From positions 32,582,505 to 32,646,504 of the forward strand of contig NC_074724.1 in NCBI RefSeq assembly GCF_947242115.1: a stretch of DNA of 64,000 nt. The letters are read 5' to 3'. The stretch comes from Biomphalaria glabrata. Its lineage: Eukaryota > Mollusca > Gastropoda > Planorbidae. The translations under genes were made by a program, and so were the position numbers. Shown here one piece after another: positions 11,321 through 23,559 of the stretch; within the stretch, counting starts at the first letter, position 1; the number at the start of each line of letters is the position of its first letter. The notes beneath the pieces were generated by a model, which saw only the letters and a list, made by a program, of their open reading frames with translations, was not told the DNA's origin and did not search any database.

Positions 11321-11587
11321 CATAATAAGTAAAAAGTAAAGTTCCCCTTTCAGACCTTGTGGTCTATAGGGTCATCTGTTTCTGTGGCCTACGGCTAACA
11401 AGGGTGTCATGTGGTCAGCACAACGACCAACCGCCTTTACTTTTCCCTAACTAATGTCAGGTACCCATTAGAGCTGGGTGGACTCAGAGGAAGATCCCGA
11501 AATTAAAAATTTCAGTCTTCACCAGGATTCGAACCCCGGTCCCCGGTTCGGAAGCCAAGCGCTTTACCGCTCAGCCACCGCGCCTCC
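11321..11587 (-). mobile_element. tRNA-derived SINE with perfect 13 bp target duplication
   Basis: The minus strand begins GGCGCGGTGGCTGAGCGGT, a tRNA-type A box, and has the B box GGTTCGAATCC about 45 bp on, then the body shared with copies at 22145, 24505, 50311 and 57880, ending '...ggtctgaaaggggaactt'. The duplication CTGTGAGCATAAT lies at 11308-11320 and 11588-11600 without a mismatch, so this is a recent insertion. Transcription would be by RNA polymerase III from the internal boxes. Confidence 0.92.
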
Positions 11588-11679
11588 CTGTGAGCATAAT
11601 AGCACGTACAAATTCTGAACCAAGTCCTAGAAATCTTTTTATTTGTAGACATATTGCACACGCGCAGAGGCAATGCGAA

Positions 11680-12060
11680 AGGCTTAAGCGACGTAGGCAA
11701 CAGCCCACAGCCCGAGGAACATCTCAAAAAGACACGGAGAGTATGAAATAGCAATAAATAGAAGCTCCAGACATTCAACAACGATGGAATGGGTTCTCAA
11801 TGGCCAAACAAAATATCTAACTACCGTCTGTTGGGAAACAGCCCAGAAAGCACCAATAGAGCAGGAAATCAAAATACGCAAATGGAACTGGATAGGGCAG
11901 ACGATGGGAAAGATAAGGGAAAATATTACAAAGCAGGCTCTGAACTGGGAACCACAGGCGAAGATAAAGGTTGAGAGACCAAATTAAACATAGAGGAGCT
12001 CAATAGAACAAGCATCAAAGATAACTGATTGGCAATTGACCCGAGGGAAATTGTGGCCCT
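11680..12060 (+). mobile_element. LINE C-terminal fragment ('KWNWIGQTMGK' type)
   Basis: Encodes 'IKIRKWNWIGQTMGK' and 'ENITKQALNWEPQ', the common tail of endonuclease-type LINE proteins (usual form 'WIGHTLRK..NITRQALxWNPQGKR'). A second copy lies at 12575-12820. No RT core is present. Confidence 0.7.
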
Positions 12061-12239
12061 AAGTTTTACTGGAAGTTTCCCATGTCAAATAAGTCAGAAT
12101 GCATTTAAAGCTATAAAAAATCATACGACGCACGTAGTTAGTGATTTCAAATCTCTTTTACCTAAAAGGTCAGTTTAAATTGTATTAAATCTATAGTATA
12201 AGGTGCTATCGGAAGTCAAGTTATGACATTATGTAAATT

Positions 12240-12540
12240 ATTAAAACCATATTATAGTTGTGAAACATTTCAAACTATTTAAAAGCGGTGAAACATTTAC
12301 ATTTCCAAATAACCATGAAACATTTAAACTATTTAATAGCGGTGAACGATATAAACTATGTAATAGCGGTGACGAATTCCGATGGGACAATAGGCTTCTA
12401 ACAATTAAATTGTATAATAGCAGTTAAACATTGAAACCATTTTATAGCGATTAAATACTCAAACCGTATGATAGCTGTGAAACATTCCAACCATAAAACA
12501 GTGGTAAAACATTTAAACAATGTAACAGTGGTAAGACAGA
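12240..12540. repeat. Degenerate tandem repeat, about 30 bp unit, about 10 copies
   Basis: The unit resembles 'gtgaaacatttaaactattt' plus 'aatagcg'. Copies are diverged. The array lies between two copies of the same LINE tail. Confidence 0.75.
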
Positions 12541-12574
12541 AAATTTCAGGCATCCACCAATATATGCTTGTGTC

Positions 12575-12820
12575 ATATAACTGGTGCTAGATGCCCAAAA
12601 CAACTTCAGTCTGTGGGCAACAACTTGGCAAAAAAACAATAGAGCAAAAAATGAAACGAAGCAAATGGGACTGGATTGTAGATCCAATGCTAAGCGCAGC
12701 AGAAAATATTTCAAGACAGCCTCTATACCGGAACTTACAGATAGAGAGAAAGGTTAAGAGACCATGGACCCAGTTGAAGGGAATAGTACGATTGCGTAAA
12801 CTATAAAGAGAGTGAAAATC
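12575..12820 (+). mobile_element. LINE C-terminal fragment, second copy
   Basis: Encodes 'KRSKWDWIVDPMLSAAENIS' followed by 'RQPLYRNLQ', aligning with the tail at 11680-12060. It is truncated at both ends. Confidence 0.65.
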
Positions 12821-13379
12821 TGACACCATAATATTTCAGTCCATTCAAAGTTCTGATGCAACGGCTACTTTTTTCTTTTCTAAAAGCGAAAAAAAAATCT
12901 AATTTTTTAAATCACTTATGCAAGCTGTTTTTTCATAAAAATACACCACTTTTACAACTATTCACTATTAATAGTAACAAATACGCGATTCTCTTTTGTA
13001 GGGGAGATAGCCATTAAGCATTTATCATATTTTTAACCAATGGTTTTAGACTTTTTGTTTTCCTACATTATGTACGGATAATTGTGCCACCTACTACATC
13101 CACACGAAAAATAACACTTTATTTTTTTAAGAGAGAAAAAAAGGAATTTAGTAGTATGCATATAAGTTGGACATAATTTAAAACAACAATTAATAAGTAG
13201 GTTTTCATATTATCTAATGAACCGAAAGGATTGGCATCTGAAATGCACACCAAACTTAATGATATTTTTTTTACGAAATGTTTTTTTCTTTTTCTTTGAG
13301 GATTAGAATAAGAGATTGACCTTTTATAAAACAGTTAGATCAATTGGATATTCATTATAAAACATCAGTTCGCATTTAA
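12821..13379. other. Intergenic, no gene seen
   Basis: AT-rich with A-runs and T-runs. No feature supported. Confidence 0.5.
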
Positions 13380-13640
13380 TTTCACATTCACTTTCATCTT
13401 TTGTCTGCTGGACCGCTGGGGCACCACACAAGATCTGTTTACCTTCTTTCTGCATTCTTCTATGTCATTTGTCTTTGATAGAATTGAATTCTGATGTTCT
13501 TTCTGAAGATATAGATATCGGCCTTTTTACCAGCCTGGGTGGACCACTTCGGGGGCCGATTTTGAGTTTGTGCCACACAAACTGTCTTTGTAACATTGCT
13601 ATTTTATTAAATTTACTTCCTTTGAAATGAAGAACTCTAA
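13380..13640. repeat. Dispersed repeat, copy shared with 32570-32800
   Basis: Shares 'tcatttgtctttgatagaat', 'ctgatgttctttct' and 'gggggccgattttgagtttg' with 32570-32800 in the same orientation. Probably the end of an interspersed element; family unknown. Confidence 0.6.
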
Positions 13641-13814
13641 AAGTATTCATTATGCTCAAAACCAAATAATTAAATTAAATAGTTATAAATAAAGTTATCA
13701 TAATTAAAACACTTCTCTCAACCTAGCAAAACATCTTTCGGCCTTAATTTATCACCTTAAAATTACAGTCTTTCATATTAAATAATATTTCTATTACTAT
13801 TATTATATTTTTAG

Positions 13815-14005
13815 GTTAATCACTTCCCAATTTTTTATGATTTAATACTTGTGAATTATGAGAACTCACAAATAAAAACCTATATAATATTTAAAAAAAA
13901 AGCCAAGAAAAGAGGCCTAAGGCCCAAGGATTTCTATGATGATAAAGCTAAAATTCAATAGTGCAAATTCTTAGGTTTCCTTTTAAGAAAAAAAAAATTA
14001 TAGTA
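13815..14005. repeat. Local duplication, copy 1 (partner 14470-14730)
   Basis: 'taaggcccaaggatttctat' and 'ttaggtttccttt' recur at 14470-14730 with small differences, in the same order and orientation. Confidence 0.6.
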
Positions 14006-14074
14006 GGGCCTTATGTGTTGTTGGTAGGGTGTTATTCAGTACTGAATAACCATTTATATTTCATGGAACCTTTG

Positions 14075-14285
14075 GGCTTCCATAGGAAATAAGGACAGAT
14101 CCTTCCGAATGAATCCCAATAACTTCGTTCGTCTACAACAGAGGGCAATAGGCAACCCAGTGATCGTCAAGTTTGGACAGTTTATGAACAATTTTAACGT
14201 GAACTGTTGTGTAAACCGTAAACTTACGGTAGTGTCTTATGTGTTGTTGGCAATGTAATCTCTTCAATACTGAATTTTAAAAAGG
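14075..14285. repeat. Dispersed repeat, partner 23560-23770
   Basis: Shares 'cgttcgt', 'gtctacaacagag', 'caacccagtgatc', 'tgttgtg' and 'tcttatgtg' followed by 'ttggcaatg' with 23560-23770 in order. Confidence 0.6.
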
Positions 14286-14469
14286 TAAAGATTAACTAGA
14301 AAAGGAACATTTAAACTATTAATTACATCAGATATTCAAAACATGGATCCAAAGTTTATCAACAGACAACTAAGTCCAGAGACTAATCTTCACAAGGCAG
14401 ATCAGGTTTTGTTTGTTTTCTTTGACCTTGAACTTTCTATCTACTAGTGATGTAGATTCGCTATTTTAT

Positions 14470-14730
14470 TTACTAATTAGGTATAGGTTAATCATATTTC
14501 AAATTTCGTTTTAATTCTTTATAATTTAATATTTGCGAAATCTGAGAACTTAGAAAAAAAAAAAGCCCCCCGAAAGAGGCAGGAGGGCCCAAAAAGTGGC
14601 ACATAAAGTGGCACATAAGGCCCAAAAAAAGAGGAAAAGAAAAGAGGCGTAAGGCCCAAGGATTCCTATGATGACAAACCTAAAAATGAATAGCGCAAAT
14701 GCTGAGGTTTCCTTTAAAAAAAATTATATC
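14470..14730. repeat. Local duplication, copy 2
   Basis: Second copy of 13815-14005, enlarged by an internal repeat of 'aaagtggcacataa'. Confidence 0.6.
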
Positions 14731-14916
14731 AATTAATAACATATTCATTACAATATCATTACACATAGACACAAGAGTGTGGGGTTAGAGTCAATCATTT
14801 CTTAGTCAGAAGCTTGGACTACATATTCAGCAGAAAGGCATGTATGACAGACCAACTCATGATTCTACACAACCAAGACTTAACTCTCCTTTTCTTCGAT
14901 GTAGCCTCGTGGATAC

Positions 14917-14990
14917 GCACACACACATACATACATACACGCACACACACATACACACACACACACACAACTCTATAACACACACACCCA
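14917..14990. repeat. (AC)n microsatellite
   Basis: Imperfect CA/CATA run. Confidence 0.9.
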
Positions 14991-15106
14991 ATCTTTGCCC
15001 GAATATATTTTTCTAAATCACTTTGGGCTGTATGAGAGTTTGTATTAGCTGATGAAACCATGAAGGTGGGTTAAAGTAGAAGAGTTTGTAAAAATGGGGG
15101 ATGCAC

Positions 15107-15926
15107 AGTGGATGAAAGAGGAATCGTGCGACAGAAAGAGGAATCGTGCGACAGAAAGAGGAATCGTGCGACAGAAAGAGGAATCGTGCGACAGAAAGAG
15201 GAATCCTGCGACAGAAAGAGGAATCGTGCGACAGAAAGAGGAATCATGCGACAGAAAGAGGAATCGTGCGACAGAAAGAGGAATCGTGCGTCAGAAAGAG
15301 GAATCGTGTGACAGAAAGAGGAATCGTGCGACAGAAAGAGGAATCGTGCGTCAGAAAGAGGAATCGTGCGTCAGAAAGAGGAATCGTGCGACAGAAAGAA
15401 GAATCGTGCGACAGAAAGAGGAATCGTGCGTCAGAAAGAGGAATCGTGCGACAGAAAGAGGAGTCGTGCGCAAGAAAGAGGATTCGTGCGACAGAAAGAG
15501 GAATCGTGCGAAAGAAAGAGGAGTCGTGCGACAGAAAGAGGAATCGTGCGACAGAAAGAAGAATCGTGCGACAGAAAGAGGAATCGTGCTTCAGAAAGAG
15601 GAATCATGTGACAGAAAGAGGAATCGTACGACAGAAAGAGGAATCGTGCGTCAGAAGGAGGAATCGTGCGACAGAAAGAGGAGTCGTGCGCAAGAAAGAG
15701 GAATCATGTGACAGAAAGAGGAATCGTACTACAGAAAGAGGAATCGTGCGACAGAAAGAGGAATCGTGCGCAAGAAAGAGGATTCGTGCGACAGAAAGAG
15801 GAATCGTGCGACTGAAAAAGATGATTCGTGCTACCGAAAGAGGAATCATGCGACAGAAAGAGGAATCGTGCGACAGAAAGAGGAATCGTGCGTCAGAAAG
15901 AGGAATCGTGCGTCAGAAAGAGGTGT
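15107..15926. repeat. Minisatellite, 20 bp unit, about 41 copies
   Basis: The unit is 'gaatcgtgcgacagaaagag'. Copies differ by single substitutions. Because 20 is not a multiple of 3 and the unit has no forward stop, all three plus frames stay open for long stretches and encode the same 20-residue cycle in different registers (Arg/Glu/Lys-rich, containing 'RQKEESCDRKRN'). The longest frame is 261 codons. No promoter, start context or homology suggests a real protein. Confidence 0.97.
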
Positions 15927-16284
15927 GCTGATTGTAGTTTTCAAGTGAAGATGTAGTTTTTGGGGCCGCTGCCCAACAAAGACCGTACTTCATAATAAAG
16001 AAAGGGGGGAGGGAACTGACGGGAGGGGGGATAACAAGAGTTGACCTCCCAACGGCTGGCGACTAAATGAGGTCTTACACTTACTCAGATATTCAGTTTG
16101 ATATAGAAAGTATAGATTTCGGCTTCGAAGACCGTATTGTATTGTTTGCTTTAAGAGCTGTACGGGGAACTAGCTTGGGTTGGGGGTAAGGGGGGGAGGT
16201 CCGAATTCGAAAGTCCCCCTGGGCCCCCACTTGAGGGATCTTCCAAACTTGTGTCCCAAATTTGTTCTTTGCATTAATTAAGTA

Positions 16285-16425
16285 TTAAATATTACGCCTT
16301 TGACATGTAATCTTGCTATTCATGTTAATATATGAGTTACCGACCTTGTTGCATGTATTACGCCTCTGACATGTAATATTGCAATTCATGTTAATATATA
16401 CGATTGTAACCCTGTTGCATGTATT
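16285..16425. repeat. Tandem duplication, about 68 bp unit, 2 copies
   Basis: 'attacgcctttgacatgtaa' followed by 'ttcatgttaatata' and 'cttgttgcatgtatt' occurs twice in a row. A second small duplication of about 52 bp ('ctagggtattatgaaattt') lies at about 16665-16755. Confidence 0.75.
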
Positions 16426-16859
16426 TCACACAGATTAACTCTTTCCGGCGGGGTTACTCCCATGGAGTAACCCGAGTTATATATTATTAAGTTATATATT
16501 TATTAAGTACATTATCTCGTGTCATGATGTCAAATATAAAAAAGCTGAGGCCCCAAAAGAGGTAAATCCCTTACCTACGCCACTGGCACTGTATCTGGTA
16601 AATGCGCACATGCTGTAAAAAAAACTATTCCCCTTGAATTAGTCAGCGACTATACAACAAGGTTTGAATATGACCAACAGTTCACTAGGGTATTATGAAA
16701 TTTATACAAAGTCATATGGCCAACAGTTAACTAGGGTATTATGAAATTTTTACAAGGACCATCCACTATTATTTCCACGAACTATTGCCACATGTCCCAT
16801 ATCAATTAAAAAAAGAGGCGAATCGACTAACCGAATAACAAAATAGAAATTAAATGTTT

Positions 16860-17972
16860 TTATTTAAATGTTGAACAACTACAGCCAATAACTGCATTTC
16901 TGACTATCCATTGTATTCTAGACCTAAATTTAGAACTCATAAAATAATAAATAGCAAGACCAGAAGAGGAGTTAACAAAGTCCAGAAAGAGGATCACGCC
17001 CACTATAAGTCGGAAAATGTTATTATAAAACCTAAGTACGATGAACTCTGGCTCAAACAGTTGGACCATAAATGTGGTCACTCTTGGTACCAGGACTAGT
17101 ATGTAGCTCACGATGACCAACAGAAGCATTTTGACCACCTGGACGTCTCGTTTGGTCAGTGTGGAGGTACTTTGTGTTCCCTGCTTGGGCGTTGTTGGCG
17201 TTTTAAGCATCTTCTTTCTGAATCTCGAGGATTTTCCAAGAGTATACGCAATGATTGCAGTACTTACCACCATGACGGAGAGACTGATAAATGGATATAG
17301 CAGGTTAAAGTATTTATAGAAGTTCATATACGCCAGCCCATAAGTGAAATAAAATGTCGAATACCGATAAATAGCTACTAGCTCGTCTTGACCCGTCGAC
17401 TTCATCCATTGAATCTCTAAGAGAAAAAGAGAAGGAAACAGTGAGGCCAGCACAATGATTGACAGAGCAGAGCAAGCTAACCACGTGACTTTCGGCGTCA
17501 TCAGAGATTTGACCCGGAAAGGGAAGCTGATGCAGAGGCATCTCTCTAATGCGACGTAGCCTCCGATAACATAGGCGACGTTCGAGGCGATGTTCTGCAG
17601 AGAATTGACGTTAGGTATGGTGATGTTCTGCCAGGATTTACCCAGAGTTGGAGACAAAAGAGACAAAGGGCCGTAGCACCTGTGGATAGCGCCGCACAAG
17701 ACTCGAACCAGATCCCAAAAAGCGATGACCGTCATAGTGATATTGACAGTGTCCTTGAACCCAAGGCCAGCGAAGACGATGATCGTCAGCACATTGCAGA
17801 CGATTCCCAGAAAGGCGATGACGAGGGAAGACCAGGTGTCGACCACAGACGTGAATGTCACTAAGACCTCATCTGAGACCAACACTTGATCAAACTTGCT
17901 GACCGCTGACGAGACCGTAACCGCAATGACGTCATTACAAATTGATGTCACTGAGCGGCAAGATGAATTCAT
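16860..17972 (-). CDS. Gastropod chemosensory-type GPCR (receptor 2), intact
   Basis: Single-exon class A-like receptor of 370 residues. I chose the ATG at 17972 ('MNSSC'), which matches the N-terminus of receptor 1; the five codons before it begin with TTG. Approximate membrane spans: TM1 40-68, TM2 76-98 ('FWDLVRVLCG'), TM3 122-147 ending 'ERC' (143-145) in place of DRY, TM4 163-185 with Trp 164, TM5 218-245, TM6 277-303, TM7 312-345 with 'NSSSGLAIY' in place of NPxxY, then 'MSSKFRS'. Extracellular N-x-S/T sites sit at the N-terminus and in loop 1. The usual TM3-loop 2 cysteine pair is absent. Such receptors act at the plasma membrane and in gastropods are proposed to detect odorants or peptides; the ligand is unknown. 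It has relatives about 10 kb away on either side. Confidence 0.95.
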   Translation of the reverse strand: MNSSCRSVTSICNDVIAVTVSSAVSKFDQVLVSDEVLVTFTSVVDTWSSLVIAFLGIVCNVLTIIVFAGLGFKDTVNITMTVIAFWDLVRVLCGAIHRCYGPLSLLSPTLGKSWQNITIPNVNSLQNIASNVAYVIGGYVALERCLCISFPFRVKSLMTPKVTWLACSALSIIVLASLFPSLFLLEIQWMKSTGQDELVAIYRYSTFYFTYGLAYMNFYKYFNLLYPFISLSVMVVSTAIIAYTLGKSSRFRKKMLKTPTTPKQGTQSTSTLTKRDVQVVKMLLLVIVSYILVLVPRVTTFMVQLFEPEFIVLRFYNNIFRLIVGVILFLDFVNSSSGLAIYYFMSSKFRSRIQWIVRNAVIGCSCSTFK

Positions 17973-20765
17973 GATGAAGGTACACAATTTTCAATGATGT
18001 AAATTGACAATAAATCTTAGAAATGATGCCAATTGAGCCATTTCCGTTACTTAATTATACGTTGTGTTTAAACTGTGAAAAAAAAAAAAAACTCGTTATG
18101 GAAAAAAAACAACAACTAATATAGCTTAACCAAAATTTGATATCAGAATGAAATAAGAATACATTGTATAACATTAAACAAAACTAAAGTACTCGCTTGT
18201 GTTGTCAATACAATATAACATTTTTCTTTTTGCCAGTAACAATGGCTTCCTTGCTTGTTATCAAAGAAATGAGCATAAAAATTTATGTCAAGGTCTGTAA
18301 ACAAACAAATCTTTTTTTTTTCATATGTAAAGTACTAGTTCCCCGTATGCAGCGCTGTACTATATGAGTCACGAAGGCAAAACTTAAGATTAGCTTTAAT
18401 TGATATAAAAGTGGTTTTCGATTTGCCCATTTTAGTGCCAACTTTTGTAATCTCACACTAACCACGTTCTGATTCTGTCATCTCTGACCTGCAACGTCGC
18501 AACCTGTGGACAGAGGAGACCAATAGGTCGTTGCTAAGTCATACAGATCTGTGACGTGGCAATGAGCTATTGGTTTCCTAAAAGTTGTGATAATATATAA
18601 TTATACTTTTACGTGAAGATTGGTTTCAGATCTTATATAGTTCGGACGTGCGACAAAGAATAGGTCATAAAAAAAGAATCTTCAAAAACTTGAGATCACA
18701 ACGGATGCCTTAAAGGTGCATTTAAAAAAAAACCACACTAAAACTTTTAGAATTTTAAAAATATCTTTTAGATTATAATCTCAAAATGTTAACCCATTGT
18801 AGACTGTTTTGAAGACCCTGACTGATGTATTTATTATACTTAGATTCTCTACATATACTGTCATCTAAAATAACAGAAGGAAGATTCAATAAGGAGAAAA
18901 AATGTTTTAATAACATTTAGTTTCACCTGTTACAGATCAAATAATAATACGCTAAGTAGACGCCCATCTATTTTTTTTCCTAAACAGCACGAGCAATCAG
19001 TCCCTCTCTCTCCTTATCTTTATGGAATCCCAGACATGATAAATCACTAATATGACAAGATATTTAGATACAGTACATATTACAGTCGCCAATGTGTAAC
19101 AACAAATACTACTTAGGAATAAATCAATTTCAATGCGCAGGATCCTAACTATTGTTTTTCACAAAGAGACTCGTGTGTGTATGTTTTGGAATGGAGAGTA
19201 CATGCTTAAATATATGTAAATAAAACGTCGATTGCTACAAATAAACAATGGATGTAGGTCACTCTCCTTTTTGATTCCCCCTACGGTATTAGAAGTCAGT
19301 AATTATTTTACTGAACTAAATCCATATAATTCTCCAGTAAATGTTACATAAAATGCGTGTTTGAAAAAATATCATTAAATTTGTGACTCAACGATGGAAA
19401 CAATGTAATTTGTCATACTTTTTATAGATTTAACTCTTTCTCTTCTAACTGATGATACCAACGTTGATTCCACCAGAATGTGGTACATAATTACGGAGAG
19501 CAAGAGTTAATACATGAATTCACCAGACAAAAAATAAACCCCAATTAATTGTCTGCTTTAATAATACAGTTTCAATATTAGTCTTTATTAGTTAGGTTTA
19601 ATATTAAAAATTCTCAGTTAGTGACGTCTAGTTTTTTTTTCTTTTAGAGGATCAGAAACCTCGCTGAACCTCCACTAGATATGAAGATGGAAAAAAAAAA
19701 GAGAAACTTGTTGGTGATATCCCCTAATTTCTGATAAATATCAGATATAATCTTTTTGCAGTTAGAAGAGCTGCTATCCTTTTTTTTATTATTGTACTTT
19801 AAGATCGTCAATTGTATTTTTTACTGAGCAGCTCCTCTTGTACTGCTACACCCGCCTCTTCTAGGACAGTGCTAAAAAGGAAAACAAAATATTGCCAAAA
19901 CGTATGCCTTTCGACAACCATCGGTACGTCAAATGTGAAGGAACAATGGAAGAAAGTTCTGGGCAAAGAAAAGTTCTTCATGGATTTCTTGATTCAATAA
20001 TATAACGAACATATGCCAATAAGAATATTCATCCTTAGGCAAGACTAGCTCCTCCAGATTTATAGAGATTTTTGTCTGCTTTCAATGTCATGATTTATCT
20101 CACCTATTCGCACTTGAACTGTTAGATTTATATAGGAATCCCTAAACTCTGTTATACCTCTATCCTTTCCCAATTGATTCTGAGACCCAAGTTCTCTTTT
20201 AGTATGTGTTACAGTGTTGTGAAAATTTCCTTAAGCTAATTATGTATTAAGTGTTCATTATTCTCAGGGACTCGTGAAACAGATCTACATAATGATGAAC
20301 ATGTGCACCAATAATAATGAGGGAATTTGCGCTATTCAGGTTTGGCTTTATCATCATTATACACTATAAGGAATAAACCCATTCACAAGTAATGACATTA
20401 ATAGATTAATAAAAGCAATTAGCATTTTTAACTTTATTAATAACTATTTAATGTTAATTATTTGGTTTAAGCATGATTACATACTGTCAGTGTTCTTTGA
20501 ATGGAAGTAAATGTGTTACAATAAACAAGGGAGAGAAGTCTTAAATTTGTATATATCTTTTCCATTAAACAAACTTCATTGTAGGACACTCTTGTAACCC
20601 CAAACGATTAACGAGATTGCGCAACAACAAAATTTAACAACAATTAAAAAAATGTTTATAAAGCAGTGGTTCTCACCATAATCTTGCATGGCACTGAGAC
20701 CTAGGCTCTCTATAAAAGGCATATAAGGCTTTTCATCAAAGGTATCTACGTCCGTAACGGGCATA
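17973..20765. other. Intergenic upstream of receptor 2, no gene seen
   Basis: AT-rich with A-runs. 'cgtcgcaacctgtggacaga' near 18492 resembles 'cgtcgcaacccacatggcag' near 48962, a possible dispersed repeat. No coding or RNA gene is supported. Confidence 0.5.
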
Positions 20766-21214
20766 CGTTGGCGAAACTATCTTATAAAGAACCATGTTCT
20801 GGCGAGACTATCTTATAAATAACCATGTTCTGGCGAGACTATCTTATAAAGAACCATGTTCTGGCGAGACTATCTTATAAATAACCATGTTCTGGCGAGA
20901 CTATCTTATAAATAACCATGTTCTGGCGAGAATATCTTATAATTAACCTTGTTCTGGCGAGATTATCTTACAAATAACAATGTTCTGGCGAGACTATCTT
21001 ATAAGGAACCATGTTCTGGCGAGGCCATCTTATAAATAACCATGTTCTGGAGAGACTATCTTATAAAGAACAATAGTCTGGCGAGACTATCTTATAAAGA
21101 ACCATGTTCTGGCGAGACTATCTTATAAAGAGTAATAGTCTGGCGAGACTATCTTATAAAGAACCATGTTCTGGCGAGACTATCTTATAAAGAACAATAG
21201 TCTGGCGAGACTAT
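20766..21214. repeat. Minisatellite, 31 bp unit, about 14 copies
   Basis: The unit is 'ccatgttctggcgagactat' plus 'cttataaagaa'. Late copies alternate between 'ccatgttctgg' and 'caatagtctgg', which gives a two-unit pattern near the right end. Confidence 0.95.
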
Positions 21215-21344
21215 CAATATACAATTTCTTCTCATCAAATAATATCTTTCAAGCACCATTTCTGCAAGGGGAATCATGAGATATCAGAGTCGATCTTTTT
21301 TTGATCTTAAAGGAAATGTATGGCTCCTTTTTTCTCGGAAGACA

Positions 21345-21730
21345 ACGGGTGTGCCCAGATGTGTCACTGGCTTGTTTGTCTTGAGATGGGGCAGAATCTG
21401 GAGTGACTGATCAAGCCAATTCTTGAGAGGCAAAGTTTGCCACAGTTCGTGCATGTATATGCATCTGTTTTAGGGCTAGCTGATAGGGAAGCTTTCTTTT
21501 GCTTTCTCATGACCAAGGCAGCTTCGTTTCTTTTGCTCTCTGCGACGTTCGTACCAGCACGCAGTCTCCACGCTTTCGTTTATGCCTGTGGCTCTCATGT
21601 CTCCCTTGCAGACGTCTCTGTAGGTTAGTCTTGGGCCGTCCTTGGGTGCGACTCCCTCTACAATGACGGCGTATCATATTGGCATCTCGCTCTCTTCTGG
21701 AAGCGTTCATCAAGATCAACTAATGAGAAC
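21345..21730 (-). mobile_element. LINE 3' end with C2H2-like finger
   Basis: The minus strand encodes 'YTCTNCGKLCLSRIGLISHS' then 'RFCP' and a stop, matching the terminal finger of LINE B ('[21 protein letters not shown]') in spacing and key Cys/His residues. Upstream in another frame is an Arg-rich stretch. Frame-broken fragment. Confidence 0.75.
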
Positions 21731-22144
21731 AGCAGACGGCACCTTTAGGAGTTAACTGGAAAGTCATGAATCTCGCGGGGAACACACCTGAGGCCCTACT
21801 AAAAGCACTTCCCGAATACAGGCTGCAGAAGACGAATGGTAAACTTAAATACACCTCCATGGACAGCGGCTTTCTCTGCATAAGTTGTGAACAAATAGCA
21901 TCCTATGTAGCTCCAACACGGCTAACATCTCTTGAAGAACTTTTTCATGAAAGATGGCTTTCCGAAATCACACACAATTCTTAAAGACAATGAACACCCA
22001 TTTAACCACTGTTACATCAGATCTGGACGAAGTGGTCAGCTCTTCTCCAGTGGGGCTAAAATTGAAAGATTTTTAAAACTTCTTGATCCCACTTTCAGTC
22101 AGGGTGCCTCAAGATCAATGAAATTACCGAGAAGTACATAGAAG

Positions 22145-22423
22145 CGCGGTGGCTGATCGGTAAAGCGCTTGGCTTCTGATCTGGGAGTTCCGGGTTCGAA
22201 TCCTGGTGAAGACTGGGATTTTTATTTCGGGATCCTTCGGCTCCTCTGAGTCTACCCAGCTTTAATGGGTACCTGACATCAGTTGGGGAAAAAGTAAAGG
22301 CGGTTGGTTGCTGTGCTGGCAACATGACACCCTCTTTAACCGTAGGCCACAGAAACAGATGACCTTTACATCATCTGCCCTATAGACCACAAGGTCTGAA
22401 AGGGAAACTTTTTTTTTTTTTTT
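22145..22423 (+). mobile_element. tRNA-derived SINE with 10 bp target duplication
   Basis: A box 'ggtggctgatcggt' and B box GGTTCGAATCC near the left end, then the family body ending 'ggtctgaaagggaaactt' plus a T-run. TACATAGAAG flanks it at 22135-22144 and 22424-22433. Confidence 0.9.
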
Positions 22424-22433
22424 TACATAGAAG

Positions 22434-23559
22434 TTTGATTCATACAGCGTTGGTCGTGTGTGATTGTGTATGTGACATATCTGATTGATGGTCGTGCTTA
22501 TGCTGAGCTGGACAATTGTAGTCATACTGAATTTCCATTGAAGAGACTCTAGACCAATCAAATTATCTTATCTTTTTTATCTTATTTTATGTAAAAACTA
22601 TGTAGATCGCAAATGGGTTTGTGTATTCATGCGAAACAATAAACTCATCCTTAATCTTCGGAATTGAAAACATTCACATTATTTTTGTTAGAGGCCTGAG
22701 CTTGAGAATCTATAGTAAGGTCCAGTTTTCTAGTTTGTAACAGATCTAGTAGTTCAGAGTGTGACTGTGTGCAGTTTACTTTCTTATTTATTCTTTCTTA
22801 ATCTATCTATAGCAAATGTTTTACTCATAAAGCCGATGTCAAAAGTTCACAACAAAATGGTGTGTCCTTTTAAAGTCTGTTGTGATGACTGGAAATGGAT
22901 TTGTCTGCGTTTGATGTGGCAAAATATGTAGGTCGCAACTGGGTTTCCGTGGACATGTGAAATACCGCTTTCATCTTTAATCTTCGTAATCGAAGACAAT
23001 CCCTAAATCATGTATATAAATTTATATATTAATTAGAAATATTTCTGCATCTTAAACTGTTCCGCAATCTCGTTAACTGTCCTGCTAGATCCTTGTAAAG
23101 CTAGTTCAGCTAAAAATTTATACGATTTTCTTCACGTGTTTATTCTATTACTTGTTTGAATTAAAAACACTGATTGTATTCAGTTTGAATTAAACCAAAA
23201 AGTTAACATGAAATAGTTATAAATATATATTAAAACCATAACAGCTTTAATGCTTTCATGATAAGTATGTACTATGTATTAACTAACATCGGTTCCGGTA
23301 TTTAACTTGTGGACACCACTATTGATTAAAGAAAAGCGGTCATAGTAATAAAGTTCCTTCGTACCTTTCAACCTGTATACAGTATGTTAATGAGAGAGTG
23401 ATGTACAAGACAATTTTTTTAGCGTTGATTAGCCCAATTTTAAGTATACATTTTTGGACATAATGACATTTACAATAAGAATTCATGCTTGTCAGCTGGT
23501 AAACGCAAATACATAAGCAACATGTTTCTCGGAATTTTGCGGCTTCTATTAAAAATCTA
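22434..23559. other. Intergenic with short repeat motifs
   Basis: 'ttaatcttcggaattgaaaa' near 22650 and 'tttaatcttcgtaatcgaag' near 22977 are two copies of a motif also seen near 32628 and 59600, probably a LINE end. No gene seen. Confidence 0.45.

Noticed and set aside
15604-15849. Minus-strand hydrophobic frame across the 20 bp array
   Set aside because: It is the complement of a stop-free repeat unit, with no start context or homology.
20661-20770. Second SPIN-like end ('cagtggttctcacc')
   Set aside because: Only the first 14 bases match; no right end and no interior similarity.
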